NCBI GenBank assembly: GCA_902798365.1
Contig: CADBWP010000025.1
Location: 1 to 54,503, forward strand
Direction of reading: 5' to 3'
From: an uncultured Ruminococcus sp.
GTDB taxonomy: Bacteria > Bacillota > Clostridia > Oscillospirales > Acutalibacteraceae
DNA: 54,503 bases
A program made the position numbers and the translations under genes. The notes under the pieces were generated by a model, which saw only the letters and a program-made list of their open reading frames with translations, was not told the origin of the DNA and did no database searches. Each line of letters starts with the position of its first letter. Positions within the stretch are counted from its first letter, which is position 1. This document shows positions 36,273 to 44,128 of the stretch, piece after piece.

Positions 36273-36465
36273 TGACAGAGAATTGCAACCTCACCAACCA
36301 CACCCAACATAACTGTCGGGACACCGCGTAATATTCCAAATCCGACCTATCCGTCCCGACTTAAAAGACCTGACAGAGAATTGCAACTTAACCAACCACA
36401 CCCGACATAACTGTCGGGACACCGAGTAAGCTGCTAAATCCGACCTATCCGTCTCGAATTAAAAA
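36273..36465. repeat. Tandem pair of 98-bp repeats (R3)
   Basis: TGACAGAGAATTGCAAC starts at 36273 and again at 36371. Both units contain ACCAACCACACCC, then AACTGTCGGGACACCG, then AATCCGACCTATCCGTC. Inverted relatives lie at 46411 and 46553. Each unit can form a GTCGGG/CCCGAC hairpin. No gene was seen between 36221 and 36554. Confidence 0.75.
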
Positions 36466-36490
36466 AGTCGCTTGGCAGGCGACCATTTTT
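36463..36490. other. Short hairpin upstream of the vWA gene
   Basis: GTCGC-TTGGCAG-GCGAC is flanked by AAAAAA on the left and ATTTTT on the right, a small bidirectional terminator-like structure. A TATAAT at 36505-36510 follows and may be the -10 box of the vWA gene, but no clear -35 box was found. Confidence 0.4.
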
Positions 36491-36554
36491 ATATTTCCGC
36501 GCGCTATAATATGACCGTAAGCTGAACAAACCGAAAACTTAAGGAGGAATCAAC

Positions 36555-37205
36555 ATGACAAAGACAAACAACAACATAACCGAGCTGGTGTTTATTCTCG
36601 ACCGCAGCGGCTCTATGGGCGGACTGGAAAGCGACACCGTCGGCGGCTTTAACGCAATGCTCGAAAAGCAAAAGAAGCAGGACGGCAGGGCATATGTTTC
36701 AACCGTGCTGTTCGACCACGAAAGCGAGACGCTCCATGACCGGATCGAGATAGATAAGGTTCCGCCTATGACCGACAGAGATTATACGGTGCGCGGCTGC
36801 ACCGCCTTGCTCGACGCCGTTGGCGACACGATAAAGCACATAGGAAACATTCACAAGTATGCAAGACCCGAGGACGTGCCCGCGCATACAATGTTCGTTA
36901 TTACCACCGACGGCATGGAAAACGCCAGCCGCCGCTACAGCGCCAATGACATTAAAAAGCTTATTGAAAAGCAGAAGAAAAAGTACGGTTGGGAGTTTTT
37001 GTTTATCGGCGCAAATATCGACGCCGTGACAACGGCGCGCAGCTACGGAATAAGCGAGGACAAAGCTGTTAACTATCACGCCGATAAAAAGGGCACCGGC
37101 GCTGTTTATGAGTCTGTGTGCGGAGCCGTCAGCGCGATGAGAAGCAAGGGCAGGGTCGCCCCCTGCTGGAGCGCAAGGATCGACGAGGACTACGCGTCAA
37201 GATAA
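36555..37205 (+). CDS. von Willebrand factor A domain protein
   Basis: The 216-residue cytoplasmic protein is almost entirely one vWA domain. The metal-ion-dependent adhesion site is complete: FILDRSGSMGG (DxSxS, about 15), the Thr of RGCTALLDAV (about 82), and VITTDGMENAS (Asp, about 118). The C-terminal part has GWEFLFIGANIDAV and AVNYHADKKGTGAVYESV. AAGGAGG lies eight bases before the ATG. It stands alone, with no partner AAA ATPase or stress (Ter) genes nearby, so the role cannot be given from context. A strong terminator follows. Confidence 0.88.
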   Translation: MTKTNNNITELVFILDRSGSMGGLESDTVGGFNAMLEKQKKQDGRAYVSTVLFDHESETLHDRIEIDKVPPMTDRDYTVRGCTALLDAVGDTIKHIGNIHKYARPEDVPAHTMFVITTDGMENASRRYSANDIKKLIEKQKKKYGWEFLFIGANIDAVTTARSYGISEDKAVNYHADKKGTGAVYESVCGAVSAMRSKGRVAPCWSARIDEDYASR

Positions 37206-37236
37206 TAACAGTCACATTAAAAACAGATAAACGCAA

Positions 37237-37277
37237 CCGGGAGGCAGAACCTTAAGCTCTGCCTCCCGTGTGTTTTT
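37237..37277. terminator. Terminator between the vWA and NSS transporter genes
   Basis: Eleven-base stem CGGGAGGCAGA / TCTGCCTCCCG, then TGTGTTTTTTATTT. The genes converge on it. Confidence 0.85.
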
Positions 37278-37284
37278 TATTTGA

Positions 37285-38808
37285 TTAGTCCTCCCAGGTT
37301 ATTTCGTCCTCGGTATAACCTGTTTTCTTCATTTTTGCAACGATCGCCTTTGCAATGAAGCCGCTGGCAAATACCAGCACCGAAACCGCCCAGCCTGCGA
37401 CTATCTGCGCCCATATGGGATAGCCGCCGTAGCTTCCGGCGTTGTCGAAGAACAGAGTCTTCATGTTCCAGACGAACATTCCCGCAAGCAGAACGGGTGA
37501 TACAAACCTGACGGAAGCGGCAAACCACCAGTAGGGAGCCTTGAACCGCTTGGCGTTGCGGTTGATCTCGTCAAGCACCTTTCTGAGGTTGAACGTCCAG
37601 CCCACGGCAACACATTCAAGCACGCCTATGAGGATAAGATTGATCTGGTTTGTCCAGTTATCAACGATGTCGAGCCAGGCAAGACCCGCCTGCGTGATGA
37701 ACACCAGAGAGATAAGACCCGAAACAATGCAAACGCCCAGAGTGACCGTGCGCGGCTTAAGGTGGAACTTGTCCGAGATGGCGGCAGATACGCCCTCTAC
37801 GATAGAGAACGCCGAGTCGATGGCAAGCGTGATGAGCATAAGGTAGAATATAGCGCCGAACAGGGCGTTGAGCCAGCCTATGCTTGTAAGGTTTACAATA
37901 GCCATGGGATAAACAAAGAACGCCGTGCCGATGCCGCTTGCGGTTATGTTGTCGAGCATTCCCGTGCCGCCCATGGTCGAGAACATTACAATTCCCGAAA
38001 GCACGCTTACCGCCATGTCGGAGAACGCGATTATCATTGCGTCCGCCGCAACGTTTGCGTCGTCGCCCACATATGAGCCGTAGGCGAACATTATTGCCAT
38101 CATTATGGACAGGCTGTAGAACACCTGACCGATAGCGTCAACCCAGAGCGTTGAATCCGAGAACGCGTTAAGGTCCGGCACAAAGAACATTTTAAGGCCT
38201 TCCATCGCGCCGGGCATGGTGCAGCCCTTTACCGCCATGATGATGAGCAGCACAACGGGAGCGAACACGGTAAATTTTACTACCTTGCCCACCGACTTTG
38301 CGCCGTTGCGGATGCAGTAAAAGATAAGTCCCCAGGCCGCAAGCAGGCAGAGCAGCAGCTCGCCCGGAATGGAGCTTCCCTCTATTGCAAGGGTGGTCTG
38401 ACTGAGGTTTACAAACAGTCCCGACGCCGCCTCGTTGTCGCCTGTCATGCCGGCAAACTGCCACGAGTTGACAAACATCAGGATAACCCATGCAAACACT
38501 ACCGAATAGTAGCACACTATAACAAAGGCGTTTGAGGTGGCAGCCCAGCCTACGGGCTCCCATTTTTTGCCTATACCGCGCATACTTTCAATCGCGCCGC
38601 GTCTGAACTTTCTTGAGATGGAAATTTCCATCATAAGCAGCGGCACACCCATCACCAGCATAGCGACGAGATATACCACCAAAAATGTTCCGCCGCCGTG
38701 CTTGGCAGCGAGTCCGGGGAATCGCCACGCGTTGCCCAGTCCCACCGCGGAGCCGACCGCGGCGAGGATGAACGTAAGGCGCGAGCCCCATTGTCCTCTT
38801 TTTTCCAT
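37285..38808 (-). CDS. Neurotransmitter:sodium symporter (NSS/SLC6) family transporter
   Basis: The 507-residue integral membrane protein belongs to the sodium-dependent NSS family (LeuT, TnaT, MhsT type), which imports amino acids with sodium. The start WGSRLTFILAAVGSAVGLGN and AWRFPGLAAKHGGGTFLVVY are the TM1/TM2 signature, including the unwound substrate and sodium site. About 11-12 hydrophobic helices can be counted. TM6-8 includes YSLSIMMAIMFAYGSYV, and FYLMLITLAIDSAFSIVEG. The substrate cannot be told from sequence; no biosynthetic or catabolic partner genes are adjacent. AAGGAGG precedes the ATG. It has its own promoter. Confidence 0.92.
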   Translation of the reverse strand: MEKRGQWGSRLTFILAAVGSAVGLGNAWRFPGLAAKHGGGTFLVVYLVAMLVMGVPLLMMEISISRKFRRGAIESMRGIGKKWEPVGWAATSNAFVIVCYYSVVFAWVILMFVNSWQFAGMTGDNEAASGLFVNLSQTTLAIEGSSIPGELLLCLLAAWGLIFYCIRNGAKSVGKVVKFTVFAPVVLLIIMAVKGCTMPGAMEGLKMFFVPDLNAFSDSTLWVDAIGQVFYSLSIMMAIMFAYGSYVGDDANVAADAMIIAFSDMAVSVLSGIVMFSTMGGTGMLDNITASGIGTAFFVYPMAIVNLTSIGWLNALFGAIFYLMLITLAIDSAFSIVEGVSAAISDKFHLKPRTVTLGVCIVSGLISLVFITQAGLAWLDIVDNWTNQINLILIGVLECVAVGWTFNLRKVLDEINRNAKRFKAPYWWFAASVRFVSPVLLAGMFVWNMKTLFFDNAGSYGGYPIWAQIVAGWAVSVLVFASGFIAKAIVAKMKKTGYTEDEITWED

Positions 38809-38849
38809 AAATATCCTCCTTGTTCGGCTTTTATGCCGATATTGTACCT

Positions 38850-38878
38850 ATTATAATACTATTTATGATAAAGTTCAA
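38850..38878 (-). promoter_or_regulatory. Promoter of the NSS transporter gene
   Basis: Read leftward, TTGAAC, 17 bases, TATAAT, 41 bases from the ATG. Confidence 0.75.
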
Positions 38879-38942
38879 TATTGTTTTTTGGTTAAATTGT
38901 CGCAATATTGTAATAATTGCAGTCCAAATCATAAAATCACAC

Positions 38943-38971
38943 TTGAAAACAGCGCAAAAGCATGGTATTAT
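38943..38971 (+). promoter_or_regulatory. Promoter of the CotH-dockerin gene
   Basis: TTGAAA, 17 bases, TATTAT, with TGG before the -10 box. CGGAG lies before the ATG at 39008. Confidence 0.65.
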
Positions 38972-39007
38972 ACTAATTATCATATTATTAAGAAACGGAG
39001 AATTGCA

Positions 39008-40534
39008 ATGAAGCTATCATCACTTAAAAAGCCTCTGTCGCTTTTGCTTTGCGCTGCTCTTATGTTTTCGCTGCTGTGCGGCGCGGGCTTTGCCGCAGGC
39101 GCGGAGGAAACCACGGACGCTCCCGATGTTCCGCAGATTCGCGTGACCACCGAGGACGGCAACGGCACATCGCTGCAAAAGGCAGACGGATATGTTTCGG
39201 CAAGCATTAGCATAACCGATACCGACGGCTCAACGCTTGAGGACGCGGTTCAGTTTAAGGTTCGCGGCAACACCACCGCCGCAACAGGAGTGCTGAAAAA
39301 GCCTTATACCTTTAAGTTTTCAAAGAAGAAGAACGTGCTCGGGCTGGGCAGCGGCAAAAAGTGGGCGCTGCTGGCAAACGCCTTTGACCCCACCCTGCTG
39401 CGCAACCGCCTCGCCTTTGACATAGCCTATGAGCTGGGGCTTGAATACACCTCCAACCAAAGGTTTGCAGAGCTGTGGGTTGACGACAGCTACCGCGGCT
39501 GCTACGCGGTGTATGAGCCCGTTGAAGAGGGCAAGGACAGGGTGAATATCGACATAGAGTCCAACGGCGGCAAGCAGGACTTTTTGATAGAGTACGAAAA
39601 GTCGCGCGAGGAGGAGGACGAAACCTACTTCACCGTTGACGGCAACCGCTTTATCGCCCAGGAGCCCGAGGATCCCGACGAGGAGCAGCTCGCTTATATT
39701 ACCGACTGCATGACCGAGGTGGTCGATGCGCTTAAGACGCGCGACCGCGCGATTATCGAGCAAAAGATAGATTTGGAATCCTTTGTAAAGTTTTATCTGA
39801 TGAACGACTTCATCAAAAACTTTGACTTTGACATGAGCTCGGTTTATTTTTACTATAAGAACGGCAAGCTGTACGCGGGTCCCGCGTGGGACTACGACCT
39901 CTCGACGGGCAACGAAAAAACCAACGACCAGGTCGCCAACACGCGCGGTAACCTCGCGTCCAGAACAGACGGTATCTTCGCCACCAAAAATCTGTACGCC
40001 TATCTTTCAAAGTGCGCGTGGTTCTTTGACGAGGTCATAGCCATGTACGACGAACACATGGAATATTTTGACAACATAGCAGCCGACGGAGGCCTGCTCG
40101 ACACCCTGCTCGCACAAAACTCCGACCTGTTCGCACGCAACTTTGACACCGCAAACGGCGGCTGGCGCGTAAGCAAGTGGTGGATGTCGCACGTTAAGCA
40201 GCCCCTGCCCACATACGAGGAGAATTACGACTTCCTCAAAAACTGGGTGGCGGAGCGTCACGCATGGCTAAAGGGCTATTATGACGAGCACACGACAAAG
40301 ACTTATCTGGGCGACGCCGATCAAAACAGCTCCATAAGCATTGACGACGTTACCGAGGTGCAAAAGGTGCTTGCCGAGTATATTGAGAACGACGGCAGCA
40401 TGACGCCCTTCTGCGACATCAACGGCGACGGCGTTGTCAACATTTATGACGCCACCGCAATTCAGCGGCACGTTGCGGAGTTTGACGACGAATACCCCGT
40501 GGGCTCGGTGATCGCAAAGCACTTCTTTGCGTAG
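39008..40534 (+). CDS. Secreted CotH-family protein with C-terminal dockerin
   Basis: The 508-residue protein has a signal peptide (MKLSSLKKPLSLLLCAALMF, cleavage near GFAAG-AE). A CotH kinase-like domain spans about 50-410. It shows FKVRGNTTAATGVLKKPYTF, KWALLANAFDPTLLRN, and the putative catalytic/metal region GPAWDYDLSTGNE (about 300) after MSSVYFYYKNGKL. CotH proteins are atypical protein kinases in spore coats. In ruminococcal and clostridial cellulosomes CotH-dockerin proteins are known, with unclear role. The dockerin (about 435-495) has loops DADQNSSISIDD, a weakened one, and DINGDGVVNIYD, followed by VTEVQKVLAEY and DATAIQRHVAEF. The ATG follows CGGAGAA; a longer upstream frame lacks these signals. 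Confidence 0.88.
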   Translation: MKLSSLKKPLSLLLCAALMFSLLCGAGFAAGAEETTDAPDVPQIRVTTEDGNGTSLQKADGYVSASISITDTDGSTLEDAVQFKVRGNTTAATGVLKKPYTFKFSKKKNVLGLGSGKKWALLANAFDPTLLRNRLAFDIAYELGLEYTSNQRFAELWVDDSYRGCYAVYEPVEEGKDRVNIDIESNGGKQDFLIEYEKSREEEDETYFTVDGNRFIAQEPEDPDEEQLAYITDCMTEVVDALKTRDRAIIEQKIDLESFVKFYLMNDFIKNFDFDMSSVYFYYKNGKLYAGPAWDYDLSTGNEKTNDQVANTRGNLASRTDGIFATKNLYAYLSKCAWFFDEVIAMYDEHMEYFDNIAADGGLLDTLLAQNSDLFARNFDTANGGWRVSKWWMSHVKQPLPTYEENYDFLKNWVAERHAWLKGYYDEHTTKTYLGDADQNSSISIDDVTEVQKVLAEYIENDGSMTPFCDINGDGVVNIYDATAIQRHVAEFDDEYPVGSVIAKHFFA

Positions 40535-40623
40535 GATTATTATTAGTTGAAGGCGCCGGTGGGCGCTCCCCTACAGTTGAACCCCAAACATGTGCTAAAA
40601 AACCAAAAACGCACAATAGTGAT

Positions 40624-40750
40624 ACAGTCGGGCACAAAACGTTTCTCCCAAGATAAACTCTTCTTCCCGACCTGCAACCGTCTCTCCTTAATAAAACACA
40701 ACAGTCGGGCACAAAACGTTTCTCCCAAGAAAAACCTTTCTTCCCGACCT
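40624..40750. repeat. Pair of 50-bp direct repeats (R5)
   Basis: Units 40624-40673 and 40701-40750 both begin ACAGTCGGGCACAAAACG, continue with TTTCTCCCAAGA and end CTTCCCGACCT, so each has inverted GTCGGG/CCCGAC ends. A short GGCGCCGGTGGGCGC stretch just before (40555-40569) belongs to the family seen at the window end. No gene was seen in 40535-40804. Confidence 0.75.
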
Positions 40751-40756
40751 AAAGAA

Positions 40757-40800
40757 ATCGGCTCACCACATCGCTGTAGTGAGCCGATAACTTTTGCTTT
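40757..40800 (-). terminator. Terminator of the zinc-ribbon/GYQPQ protein gene
   Basis: Ten-base stem ATCGGCTCAC / GTGAGCCGAT with a 12-base loop; read leftward it is followed by TTCTTT. Confidence 0.7.
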
Positions 40801-40804
40801 ATGA

Positions 40805-41566
40805 TCAAAACAATCTTGTGCCGCATCTTTCGCAGAACTGAGCGCCGGCAACCTGAGTGGTGCCGCACGCGGGGCAAACCACCTGCTGAGCCTGCTGCTG
40901 AGGCTGCTGATAGTGAGCGCCCGAGTAGCCCTGATCGTAGGGCTGCTGATATTGCTGGGGCTGATAGCCCTGCTGAGGCTGCTGATACTGCCGGGGCTGG
41001 TAGCCCTGCTGAGGCTGGTAGCCCTGCTGAGGCTGGTAGCCCTGTTGGGGCTGATAACCCTGCTGCTGATAGCCGAAGCCGTTGGGAGCGTCGGGAACGG
41101 CAAACTTTTTTGCCTCCGATTTATACATAGCCACCAAAACAATGAGAGCGATCCTGATAAGAATGATCACGCTGAAAACGATTATGTTCAGAACGGGATT
41201 CAGCCTGAGCGCGCTTTCCTCGTTGCCAACCTGAGTGGCAAGCGACCACACAAGATAGACCGCCGAGATCGACGCGAAAACTATAATGAGAACTCCCGCC
41301 TTAAGCTGTTTTGCGCGGGCATTGACAATACCGACAATAAGGAACACAAGCTCCCAGATGACGATGAGCGAAAGAGCTATAATGATCACCGTAATCGCCA
41401 TGCTTCTCGCTCCGACGTAGCCGTAGCCGTAGCCGCCCATTGCAAGGTTGATCGCCTGAATGGCTACTATCATCGTATAGACCATCAAAATGATCATAAG
41501 CGCCGAGGGTACGATACACAGCGTGGTGACCGCCCACCTCAGGCCGTTCAGTTTTTTGGGTACCAT
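40805..41566 (-). CDS. Membrane protein with GYQPQQ repeats and C-terminal zinc ribbon
   Basis: The 253-residue protein has four predicted membrane segments (about 10-35, 55-85, 88-110 and 122-145). Then comes a low-complexity region (about 160-225) made of QQGYQPQ heptads, five or six in tandem and then degenerating. It ends in a zinc ribbon (VVCPACGTTQVAGAQFCERCG, written here as two CxxC pairs at about 230-250). It is the mirror image of the protein at 4242-4991, which has its ribbon at the N-terminus. The function is unknown. AAGGAGG lies before the ATG and a consensus promoter stands upstream. Confidence 0.8.
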   Translation of the reverse strand: MVPKKLNGLRWAVTTLCIVPSALMIILMVYTMIVAIQAINLAMGGYGYGYVGARSMAITVIIIALSLIVIWELVFLIVGIVNARAKQLKAGVLIIVFASISAVYLVWSLATQVGNEESALRLNPVLNIIVFSVIILIRIALIVLVAMYKSEAKKFAVPDAPNGFGYQQQGYQPQQGYQPQQGYQPQQGYQPRQYQQPQQGYQPQQYQQPYDQGYSGAHYQQPQQQAQQVVCPACGTTQVAGAQFCERCGTRLF

Positions 41567-41631
41567 ATTAATCCTCCTTTTTTGTAACCCTTGCCCCTAT
41601 TTGAATATAAATATACATAGGGCATAGTTTG

Positions 41632-41660
41632 ATTATACAGTCCGCCGTGAATTTTGTCAA
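41632..41660 (-). promoter_or_regulatory. Consensus promoter of the zinc-ribbon/GYQPQ protein gene
   Basis: Read leftward, TTGACA, 17 bases, TATAAT: a perfect match to the sigma-A consensus. The leader is about 60 bases. Confidence 0.85.
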
Positions 41661-41820
41661 TATATTATAATAATTTACCCACATGAATATGTTATAAAAC
41701 AGTTATAACAGCGCTGTCATCCCGAGCGGTGCCCGATAGGGCGTCGGTTACGCAATATTGCATAAAAAATTCAGGCAATTTTTTGTTGTTTTCACACTAT
41801 ACTCTGCCGCAAAAATGGTG

Positions 41821-41826
41821 TATAAT
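41821..41826 (+). promoter_or_regulatory. Probable -10 box of the APH-like kinase gene
   Basis: TATAAT with only weak -35 matches (TATACT 17 bases upstream). In the same 323-base gap, 41700-41750 holds CTGTCATCCCGAGCGG, a fragment also seen near 46535; nothing else was recognised there. Confidence 0.45.
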
Positions 41827-41889
41827 TAACAGAGGCGCCGTACAGGCTGCCTGTCATAACGTAATTATCAATCCGAAAGGAGATTTGTC

Positions 41890-42639
41890 ATGAAGCTTGA
41901 CAATATACTTGCAAAAAGAACCCACAAGGTGATATACAAAGACGGCGACCTCGCCATCAAGGTGTTTGACGAGACCTTTCCCAAGTCCGACATTCTTAAC
42001 GAGGCTTGCAACCACGCGCGCGTGGAGGAAACCGGTCTGAACATTCCCAAGCTTGAGGAAGTTACCAAGATCGACGGCAAGTGGGCTATTATCACCGACT
42101 ATATCGAGGGCAAGACCCTTAAGGAGCTTATGGAGGAAAACCCCGACAAGCTCGACGAGTATCTTGACCTGTTTGTGGATATCCAGCTTGAGATACTCAG
42201 CAAAAAATCTCCGCTGCTCAAGCGCCTGCACGACAAAATGCAAAGCAAGATCAGCAGCACCGACCTTGACGCCACCACACGTTACGAGCTTCACACACGC
42301 CTTGCCAGCATGAAGCGACACGACAAGGTGTGCCACGGCGACTACACCCCCAGCAACGTGATAATCACCCCCGACGGAACACACTATATCCTCGACTGGT
42401 CGCACGCCACCCAGGGCAACGGCGCGGCGGACGCTGCGCGCACCTACCTCACCTTCTGCCTTAAGGATCAAAAGGACATAGGCGAAAAGTATCTTGCCAA
42501 GTACTGCAAAAAGGCGGACACCGCGCGCCAGTACATAAACAACTGGCTGCCCATAGTCGCCGCCTCGCAGACCGTTAAGGGCAAGCCCGAGGAGAGAGAG
42601 TTCCTCCTTTCATGGGCCAGCGTCTGCGATTATCAATAA
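41890..42639 (+). CDS. APH/choline-kinase-fold phosphotransferase
   Basis: The 249-residue cytoplasmic protein has the aminoglycoside phosphotransferase/choline kinase fold. An N-lobe Lys lies in GDLAIKVFDE. The catalytic loop is CHGDYTPSNVII (Brenner motif, about 150-162) and the metal-binding Asp is in HYILDWSHATQG (about 172). The hinge-like IITDYIEGKTLKEL resembles the TIGR02172 group of clostridial phosphotransferases. The substrate is unknown and nothing suggests antibiotic resistance specifically. GAAAGGAG precedes the ATG. It is a single gene with a terminator behind. Confidence 0.85.
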   Translation: MKLDNILAKRTHKVIYKDGDLAIKVFDETFPKSDILNEACNHARVEETGLNIPKLEEVTKIDGKWAIITDYIEGKTLKELMEENPDKLDEYLDLFVDIQLEILSKKSPLLKRLHDKMQSKISSTDLDATTRYELHTRLASMKRHDKVCHGDYTPSNVIITPDGTHYILDWSHATQGNGAADAARTYLTFCLKDQKDIGEKYLAKYCKKADTARQYINNWLPIVAASQTVKGKPEEREFLLSWASVCDYQ

Positions 42640-42661
42640 TACCGACTTTACCGAAAATTTT

Positions 42662-42701
42662 AACGGACAGACTGCCGTATGGCGATCTGTCCGTTTTGTT
42701 T
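42662..42701. terminator. Terminator between the kinase and L,D-transpeptidase genes
   Basis: Ten-base stem AACGGACAGA / TCTGTCCGTT then TTGTTT. The genes converge. Confidence 0.8.
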
Positions 42702-42708
42702 GCGTATT

Positions 42709-43959
42709 TTACTCGACCGTTACCGTCACCGTCTGTTCCGCCGAGCGGTTAAGCGCGTCGGTATAGCGGTACGTCAGCTTATACACGCCTGCGCGGGAGG
42801 TCACTACGTTTCCCGTTATCTCAACGCCGGCGGTCACGTCGTTGCCGCAGCTGTCAACAGCCGAAAAGCCGTCTGTCGGCGAAAAAGCTCCGCCGAGCGG
42901 TACCGCCTTGTCGCTCAGACCCGAAAATTTCGGATAACAGGTGTTGTACGGGTTAAGCTCGTTATAGTCGGTAGGGTCCCAGCCGTTTTGCAGGTCGGCA
43001 ACTCGCATTGCCGGCGGACAGCCGAGAGGTCCTTCGTCGTCGCTGTCAAATATTTTTATCACCGTGCCTACGGCGCAGTTGTCGTATATCCACTTGCTGT
43101 CCGACACAGAAAGCCGCACGCAGCCCATCGACGCGGGCTCGCCCAGCTTGTTGAACTCGTCGGTCTCAAGCTTGTCAAAGGCGTAGTCGAGGTACGGTAC
43201 GCTGTGAAACAGAAAATCGCCGTCTATACCGCTGACATATCTGCCATAAACATCGTTTACCAGATAGTGCCACTCCGCCTTAAAATACAAGTTGAACTCG
43301 CCCGTTATGGTTTCGTTGCCCTCCTTGCCGCAGGAGCAGATCATGGCGCGCACGGGCACGGTGTATTCGCCCTTGTCGTCATAGGTATATACCGTTACGC
43401 AGCTTTTTTTGCGGTTGACCCAAATCTCAAACGGAAGCCTTGCCGCCTCCGTGTCGGGCTCGGTAAAGGGGTCGTAAATCTCCGACATATCGACCTCTTC
43501 GGCTGCGAGAAGGTTCTTTTGCATTACTTCCTCGTTGGCGGTGTAGGCTGTGGAGAAGTGATCGCGCTCCTGCTTTGGCTCCGCCTGAGTTACCGTGACA
43601 AGGTAGGTGTAGGCGTGGCCGTCGTTGAAGGCGGCGGTCACCGCGGCGCTGCCGGGGCTTATGCCGTCGATCCTTCCGCCGCTGTCAACCGTGACAACGG
43701 ACGCGTCGGCGGTGCTCCAGCCCGTTACAAACTCCTCTGCTCCGCTGTCGATCTTTAACAGGGCACATTCGCCCGCAGGCAAAGAAAACTCAAACTGTCC
43801 GTCCTCGGGAACAAACGTGACCACGGGCGCGGTGTCGGCTGTGGCGTCGCCCGCAGGGGAGAATATTTCGCCGCGCGCAAAAACAATGCCCAATACCGCG
43901 CCGACTGCCACGGCAAGGCAAACAAGCCCGAGATACACCCTGCCTTTTCTGCGCAACAC
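42709..43959 (-). CDS. L,D-transpeptidase (YkuD domain) with Ig-like domains
   Basis: The 416-residue protein is anchored by an N-terminal membrane helix (VYLGLVCLAVAVGAVLGIVF, about 8-27). A BIG2-like Ig domain follows (about 48-130, with STADASVVTVDSGGRIDGIS). The YkuD domain (about 185-325) has FLFHSVPY and the catalytic Cys in PASMGCVRLSVSD, the usual SHGC motif having Met for His. A C-terminal Ig-like domain (about 345-416) ends in QTVTVTVE. Such enzymes form 3-3 peptidoglycan cross-links or attach proteins outside the membrane. No ATG fits: the start is GTG (this position) or TTG three bases later, which has better spacing to AGGGGG. Confidence 0.88.
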   Translation of the reverse strand: MLRRKGRVYLGLVCLAVAVGAVLGIVFARGEIFSPAGDATADTAPVVTFVPEDGQFEFSLPAGECALLKIDSGAEEFVTGWSTADASVVTVDSGGRIDGISPGSAAVTAAFNDGHAYTYLVTVTQAEPKQERDHFSTAYTANEEVMQKNLLAAEEVDMSEIYDPFTEPDTEAARLPFEIWVNRKKSCVTVYTYDDKGEYTVPVRAMICSCGKEGNETITGEFNLYFKAEWHYLVNDVYGRYVSGIDGDFLFHSVPYLDYAFDKLETDEFNKLGEPASMGCVRLSVSDSKWIYDNCAVGTVIKIFDSDDEGPLGCPPAMRVADLQNGWDPTDYNELNPYNTCYPKFSGLSDKAVPLGGAFSPTDGFSAVDSCGNDVTAGVEITGNVVTSRAGVYKLTYRYTDALNRSAEQTVTVTVE

Positions 43960-44006
43960 TATTCCCCCTCTCTTTAAAAGTTACAATTTTTTAACCATTA
44001 CGCCTT

Positions 44007-44035
44007 ATTGTAACACTTTTTTAAGGATTGCGCAA
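44007..44035 (-). promoter_or_regulatory. Promoter of the L,D-transpeptidase gene
   Basis: Read leftward, TTGCGC, 17 bases, TACAAT. Confidence 0.65.
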
Positions 44036-44063
44036 TAGATTTTTTAAAAATTACTCAATAAAA

Positions 44064-44093
44064 TTGGCAAATCCGTGTGTTTTATGATATACT
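44064..44093 (+). promoter_or_regulatory. Promoter of the 2-hydroxyacid dehydrogenase gene
   Basis: TTGGCA, 18 bases, TATACT with TGA before the -10 box (extended -10). Confidence 0.7.
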
Positions 44094-44128
44094 ACACACA
44101 TATAAAACAATCAAAAGAGGGTAAAAGC

